Assembly (NCBI RefSeq): GCF_001644645.1 | Contig: NZ_CP011390.1 | Location: forward strand, 2,662,001-2,726,000 | Direction of reading: 5' to 3' | Origin: Flavisolibacter tropicus | GTDB lineage: Bacteria > Bacteroidota > Bacteroidia > Chitinophagales > Chitinophagaceae | Length of the DNA: 64,000 bases | Shown: one piece after another, positions 60,833 through 64,000 of the stretch | How the letters are laid out: each line of letters starts with the position of its first letter | Position numbering within the stretch: position 1 is the first letter of the stretch | Program-made: the position numbers and the translations under genes | The notes under the pieces: model-generated | The model's database searches: none | Seen by the model: the letters and a program-made list of their open reading frames with translations, nothing else | What the model was told of the DNA's origin: nothing

Positions 60833-61594
60833 TTGCTAAAAGAAATCATCATTGCTATACAGTCCTATATAGAGGCACACAAGTTCATTGCCCAGCACCG
60901 CCTTTGGAAGTGGATCCTGATACCAGGTATTATTTATACACTGCTGTTTATTGTCGGCATGTACTTTTTCTGGCACTCATCAAACAATGCGGTTACCTGG
61001 CTTAGTCACTCAATTGGCTTAGAAGCATGGCTACAACGCCAGCATAGCGATTGGCTTAGCTTTCTATTTGTAATGGCAGGGTTATTCCTTCGCCTGATCC
61101 TCATGCTGTTTTATTTCTCGCTCTTTAAATATTTCTTCCTGATTGCAGGTTCACCGGTCTTTGCTTACCTGAGTGAGAAAACGGCCGCGATCCTGGAAGG
61201 CAAGGATTTCCCATTTTCCTGGAAGCAACTGGCAGAAGACATTTGGAGAGGTTCCTTACTGGCTGTACGCAATACGCTTTGGCAAACAGTATACATGTTC
61301 TCCTTGTTGTTGCTTTCTTTAGTGCCGGTCTTTGGCTGGATAACACCACTTATCGCCTTATTCATAGAATGTTACTATTACGGCTTTTCCATGCTGGATT
61401 ATAGTTGTGAGCGAAATCGGTTAACCATGCCAGAAAGTATAGACTTTATTGGCAAGCACAGAGGCCTAGCTATTGGCAATGGGTTGATGTTTTACCTCAT
61501 GCACGGATTAATTCTTGTTGGTTGGGTATTAGCACCTGCATACGCAGTTGTAGCAGCTACCTTAAGTTTGCATAAAATAAACAAGACCGCATGA
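60833..61594 (+). CDS. EI24-domain (CysZ-like) membrane protein
   Basis: A 253-residue protein with about five membrane helices, resembling EI24/CysZ family proteins (IEAHKFIAQHRLWKWILIPGI; PVFAYLSEKTAAILEG; FGWITPLIALFIECYYYGFSMLDY). CysZ transports sulfate in some bacteria, but this relative's role is unknown. The frame starts with TTG at 60833; there is no ATG in the first part. It overlaps the next gene by 4 bp (ATGA). Confidence 0.8.
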   Translation: MLKEIIIAIQSYIEAHKFIAQHRLWKWILIPGIIYTLLFIVGMYFFWHSSNNAVTWLSHSIGLEAWLQRQHSDWLSFLFVMAGLFLRLILMLFYFSLFKYFFLIAGSPVFAYLSEKTAAILEGKDFPFSWKQLAEDIWRGSLLAVRNTLWQTVYMFSLLLLSLVPVFGWITPLIALFIECYYYGFSMLDYSCERNRLTMPESIDFIGKHRGLAIGNGLMFYLMHGLILVGWVLAPAYAVVAATLSLHKINKTA

Positions 61595-62295
61595 GTGCCA
61601 GCGTTTTCCTGATTCCTACTGTACTAGCTGAAGAACAGACAGCTCCCCTTCCTGCTTATATTTTGGATGCGGTAAAACAATGCCAGGTCTTCTTTGTTGA
61701 AAATGAACGTACTGCAAGAAGGTTTTTAAAATTACTCTGGAAAGAGATGGTCATTGACGCTTACCAATGGGTAAACATGAAAGAAGTAACGCCAGAGGTT
61801 GCCGCCCAATTCAAGCAGTATTTAAAAGAAGGAAAGAACATCGGTATCATTAGTGAAGCGGGCTGTCCCGGTGTTGCTGATCCCGGTCAACACTTGGTGG
61901 CTATTGCTCAACAACAGCAAGCCTTGGTAAAACCATTGGTAGGCCCCAACTCTATTTTACTTGCATTGATGGGTAGTGGTATGAATGGCCAGTGTTTTCA
62001 GTTTGTGGGTTACTTACCCATTGATATGGCCCAACGTACTAAAACGATCAAAAACCTGGAGTCTGAATCTCGTCAGAAGAACTGCACCCAGATCTTTATT
62101 GAAACACCCTACAGAAACAATCAACTGCTTGAAACGCTGGTAAAGACCTGCTCCCCGCAAACTTCTATTTGTGTGGCTGTAGATCTTACCGCCCCAACAG
62201 AATCGATACAAACAAAGTCGGCACAACAGTGGAAAACCGCCATGCCGTCTTTACATAAAAGACCAGCTATTTTTCTTTTATACGCTGGTGTGTAA
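61591..62295 (+). CDS. RsmI-like SAM-dependent methyltransferase
   Basis: A 234-residue tetrapyrrole-methylase-fold enzyme like RsmI, the 2'-O-methyltransferase for C1402 of 16S rRNA: FFVENERTARRFLK, GKNIGIISEAGCPGVADPGQHLV, PLVGPNSILLALMGSGMNGQ and QIFIETPYRNNQLLE. It is shorter than typical RsmI (about 280), and lacks the C-terminal part, so it belongs to the short Bacteroidota subgroup whose target is not certain. Confidence 0.82.
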   Translation: MSASVFLIPTVLAEEQTAPLPAYILDAVKQCQVFFVENERTARRFLKLLWKEMVIDAYQWVNMKEVTPEVAAQFKQYLKEGKNIGIISEAGCPGVADPGQHLVAIAQQQQALVKPLVGPNSILLALMGSGMNGQCFQFVGYLPIDMAQRTKTIKNLESESRQKNCTQIFIETPYRNNQLLETLVKTCSPQTSICVAVDLTAPTESIQTKSAQQWKTAMPSLHKRPAIFLLYAGV

Positions 62296-62352
62296 TTGCA
62301 TTACCCACTACTATTGTGCTATGCGTGCAGTAAACTCACCATTGACCACTCG

Positions 62353-62781
62353 TTACTGCACCTTCACACTATCCACCAAATACCGCGTTTCTCCACGCCA
62401 GGGAAGCGTACCATTCTTTTCATGATAATGTACGGTTACATTATGACCTTGCAAATTCATTAATTGCTGGGCTACGTCTTTGTCTTTCACAGAGAAGTAG
62501 AATTTCTCTGAAGCGATAGGCACATTTAAATTGCCACGTACACTACTAAGTATCAGTTCTCCTTCATAAGTTTTAAAAAGGGTGCCTTTCTCTGAGAATT
62601 TTTGCAGTAAACCAAACCGGTTGCCGCTGCTGTAGGTAAAGGCATATTTCCAGTAAATGAAGATGCCCAAGCCCAGCACCAGGAGGATCATGAAGATGGT
62701 AAAGAATCGGCTCAGGCTTTTTTTGAAGCCGTTGCTTCGCTTGGGGGCTTGATTTTCGTATGGCTCGTATTTAGATTCCAT
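62353..62781 (-). CDS. Single-helix membrane-anchored hypothetical protein
   Basis: A 142-residue protein with one membrane helix (about 27-48, FFTIFMILLVLGLGIFIYWKY) and a C-terminal beta-rich domain (SSGNRFGLLQKFSEKGTLFKTYEGELILSS..). I recognise it as a conserved Bacteroidota type but know no function. It lies about 50 bp downstream of the M28 peptidase on the same strand. Confidence 0.65.
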   Translation of the reverse strand: MESKYEPYENQAPKRSNGFKKSLSRFFTIFMILLVLGLGIFIYWKYAFTYSSGNRFGLLQKFSEKGTLFKTYEGELILSSVRGNLNVPIASEKFYFSVKDKDVAQQLMNLQGHNVTVHYHEKNGTLPWRGETRYLVDSVKVQ

Positions 62782-62834
62782 ACCTTGTGTTTATTAGTGA
62801 GCAATAAACACAAGGTATAAATCTTTATGCTAGC

Positions 62835-64000
62835 TTACAATCCGTACTTATCTACTAAGTATATCAGTGCACCCATATTCAATGCACCTAATTCCAACTC
62901 TCTTTTGTTCACTGCTTCAAATACATCATTGCGGGCATGGTGCAGATCAAAATAACGCTGTGAATCTGGTTGCAAACCAGCCAAAGGTGTACCCAGGTTA
63001 CGATTTAAAGGACCAATATCAGCACCACCGCCACCTTGCGTTAGTTCAGTTGCACCATATGGCGCCAATAGACTCTGCCAGCCTTGGATCTTTTGAAACT
63101 GTGCCGCAGAAACCGTAAAGCCAAAACCGCGTGGTGTAAATCCACCGGCGTCACTTTCTAAAGCAAAGACATGCTTTTCACCTTTTGCCTTTGCTTCTTC
63201 AGCGTACTTAGTACCGCCTCTTAAGCCATTCTCTTCGTTGGCAAATAATACAAAACGAATCGTGCGTTTAGGTTGGTAACCCATAGCCTTAAAAGCGCGT
63301 AATATTTCAATGGTTTGTACACAACCAGCGCCATCATCATGTGCACCCTCGCAGTTATCCCAGCTATCAAGGTGCCCGCCGATGGTAATGTATTCATCAG
63401 GAAACTCACTGCCCTTGATCTCACCAATTACATTATGTCCAATTGTATCTGGCAGGAAGCGACCATTGGTATGCAAGGTTACTTCTACATTGCGTTGCTT
63501 GGCAACATTACTCAACCAGTCAGCATCTTTCAAACCAATGGCTACGGCAGGAATCTTTGGAACTGTAGAATCGCTATATGAAGTAGAACCAGTATGCGGA
63601 TTATTATCGGTGCTATGCGAAAGACTGCGTACGATAATGGCCTTCGCTCCATACTTTGCCGCACGGTTAGGCCCTTCTCTACGGAAACGACCAGCATCTG
63701 AATAGGCCTGGAACGTGCGTACAAATGTTGGATTGAACTTATAGTTGTAAAAAACGATCTTGTCTTTTACCTGGTCTTTTTTCTGATCCAGCTCTTCAAA
63801 ACTATTGATCTCAATAACAGAAGCCTGCATTGGTTTCATAGTACCTACCGAGTTGCCCAAGGCTACAATGTCCAGGCTTTTCTGAGAAGCTTTTTCTCCT
63901 TTCGTAGCCGCCAGTTTAGCATTGGCCACATCTTTTCCACCGCGTACCCAGTGTGGCACCATACATTCTTGTAACCAGGCGTTTTGAGCATTAGCGGCCT
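62835..64000 (-). CDS. M28-family metallopeptidase, 3' part
   Basis: C-terminal part of a zinc peptidase of the M28 (PA-domain carboxypeptidase Q-like) family; the frame is open at the window end, so the start is missing. The PA domain (about KDKIVFYNYKF..AIIVRS) is followed by the catalytic domain: ITIGGHLDSWD (first zinc His/Asp), GAHDDGAGCVQTIE (bridging Asp), FVLFANEENGLRGG (catalytic Glu-Glu), HVFALESDAGG (Asp) and a final LHHARNDVFE (His). All zinc ligands are present. Probably secreted. Confidence 0.9.
   Translation of the reverse strand, partial: AANAQNAWLQECMVPHWVRGGKDVANAKLAATKGEKASQKSLDIVALGNSVGTMKPMQASVIEINSFEELDQKKDQVKDKIVFYNYKFNPTFVRTFQAYSDAGRFRREGPNRAAKYGAKAIIVRSLSHSTDNNPHTGSTSYSDSTVPKIPAVAIGLKDADWLSNVAKQRNVEVTLHTNGRFLPDTIGHNVIGEIKGSEFPDEYITIGGHLDSWDNCEGAHDDGAGCVQTIEILRAFKAMGYQPKRTIRFVLFANEENGLRGGTKYAEEAKAKGEKHVFALESDAGGFTPRGFGFTVSAAQFQKIQGWQSLLAPYGATELTQGGGGADIGPLNRNLGTPLAGLQPDSQRYFDLHHARNDVFEAVNKRELELGALNMGALIYLVDKYGL

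Overview
The window comes from a member of the Bacteroidota, most likely the Chitinophagaceae. The signs are a short RpoD without region 1.1, TAnnTTTG-type -7 promoter boxes (some only 4-8 nt from the start codon), an S16 protein with a long basic tail, a PorP/SprF protein of type IX secretion, several LytS/LytTR two-component systems, DUF6266 and DUF4833 proteins, and many short dispersed intergenic repeats. No tRNA, rRNA or CRISPR array is visible. Assignments rest on reading translated sequence; no database search was run.

Layout. 0-5 kb: end of a pseudouridine synthase, then a minus-strand assimilatory sulfate operon (cysH-cysD-permease-cysN) whose permease is fused to a siroheme-synthase-like NAD domain. 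5-9.5 kb: minus-strand stress and envelope genes (Rrf2 regulator, OsmC, CDF transporter, Tat/lipoprotein SOD, LptF/G). 9.5-23.5 kb: core genes rpoD, ffh, rpsP, rimM and trmD, with a GxxExxY gene bounded by inverted repeats placed between rpoD and ffh, and an 8-kb block (Crp regulator, dinB, peptidase and others) separating rimM from trmD. 23.5-35.7 kb: small secreted proteins, a DUF4242/cyclase-like/AraC regulator, a hybrid kinase, a LytTR regulator and a large BNR-repeat protein. 35.9-37.6 kb: adenine deaminase.

37.6-47.3 kb is accessory DNA. It holds an IS4-like and an IS1182-like insertion sequence, a 164-bp MITE sharing the IS4-like ends, two copies of an about 160-bp element ended by perfect hairpins, a dispersed repeat R, and three small minus-strand genes of unknown function. 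Each of these three genes is bracketed by its own matched GTTRRRY/RYYYAAC-like core pair, and they are separated by about 135-bp folded sites. This resembles an integron gene-cassette array without an integrase (CALIN-like) and is the most interesting part of the window.

47.3-64 kb is again ordinary chromosome: DUF6266, an envelope-stress style operon (LiaF-like, DUF4288, LytS/LytTR), a second LytS/LytTR pair beside a serine hydrolase, anmK, upp, a PorP-like protein, an SLC13 permease with a methylpurine glycosylase, EI24 and an RsmI-like methyltransferase, and the end of an M28 peptidase. Heptamer and octamer tandem repeats and a three-copy composite terminator repeat are scattered through the intergenic DNA; one heptamer run lies inside the anmK reading frame.
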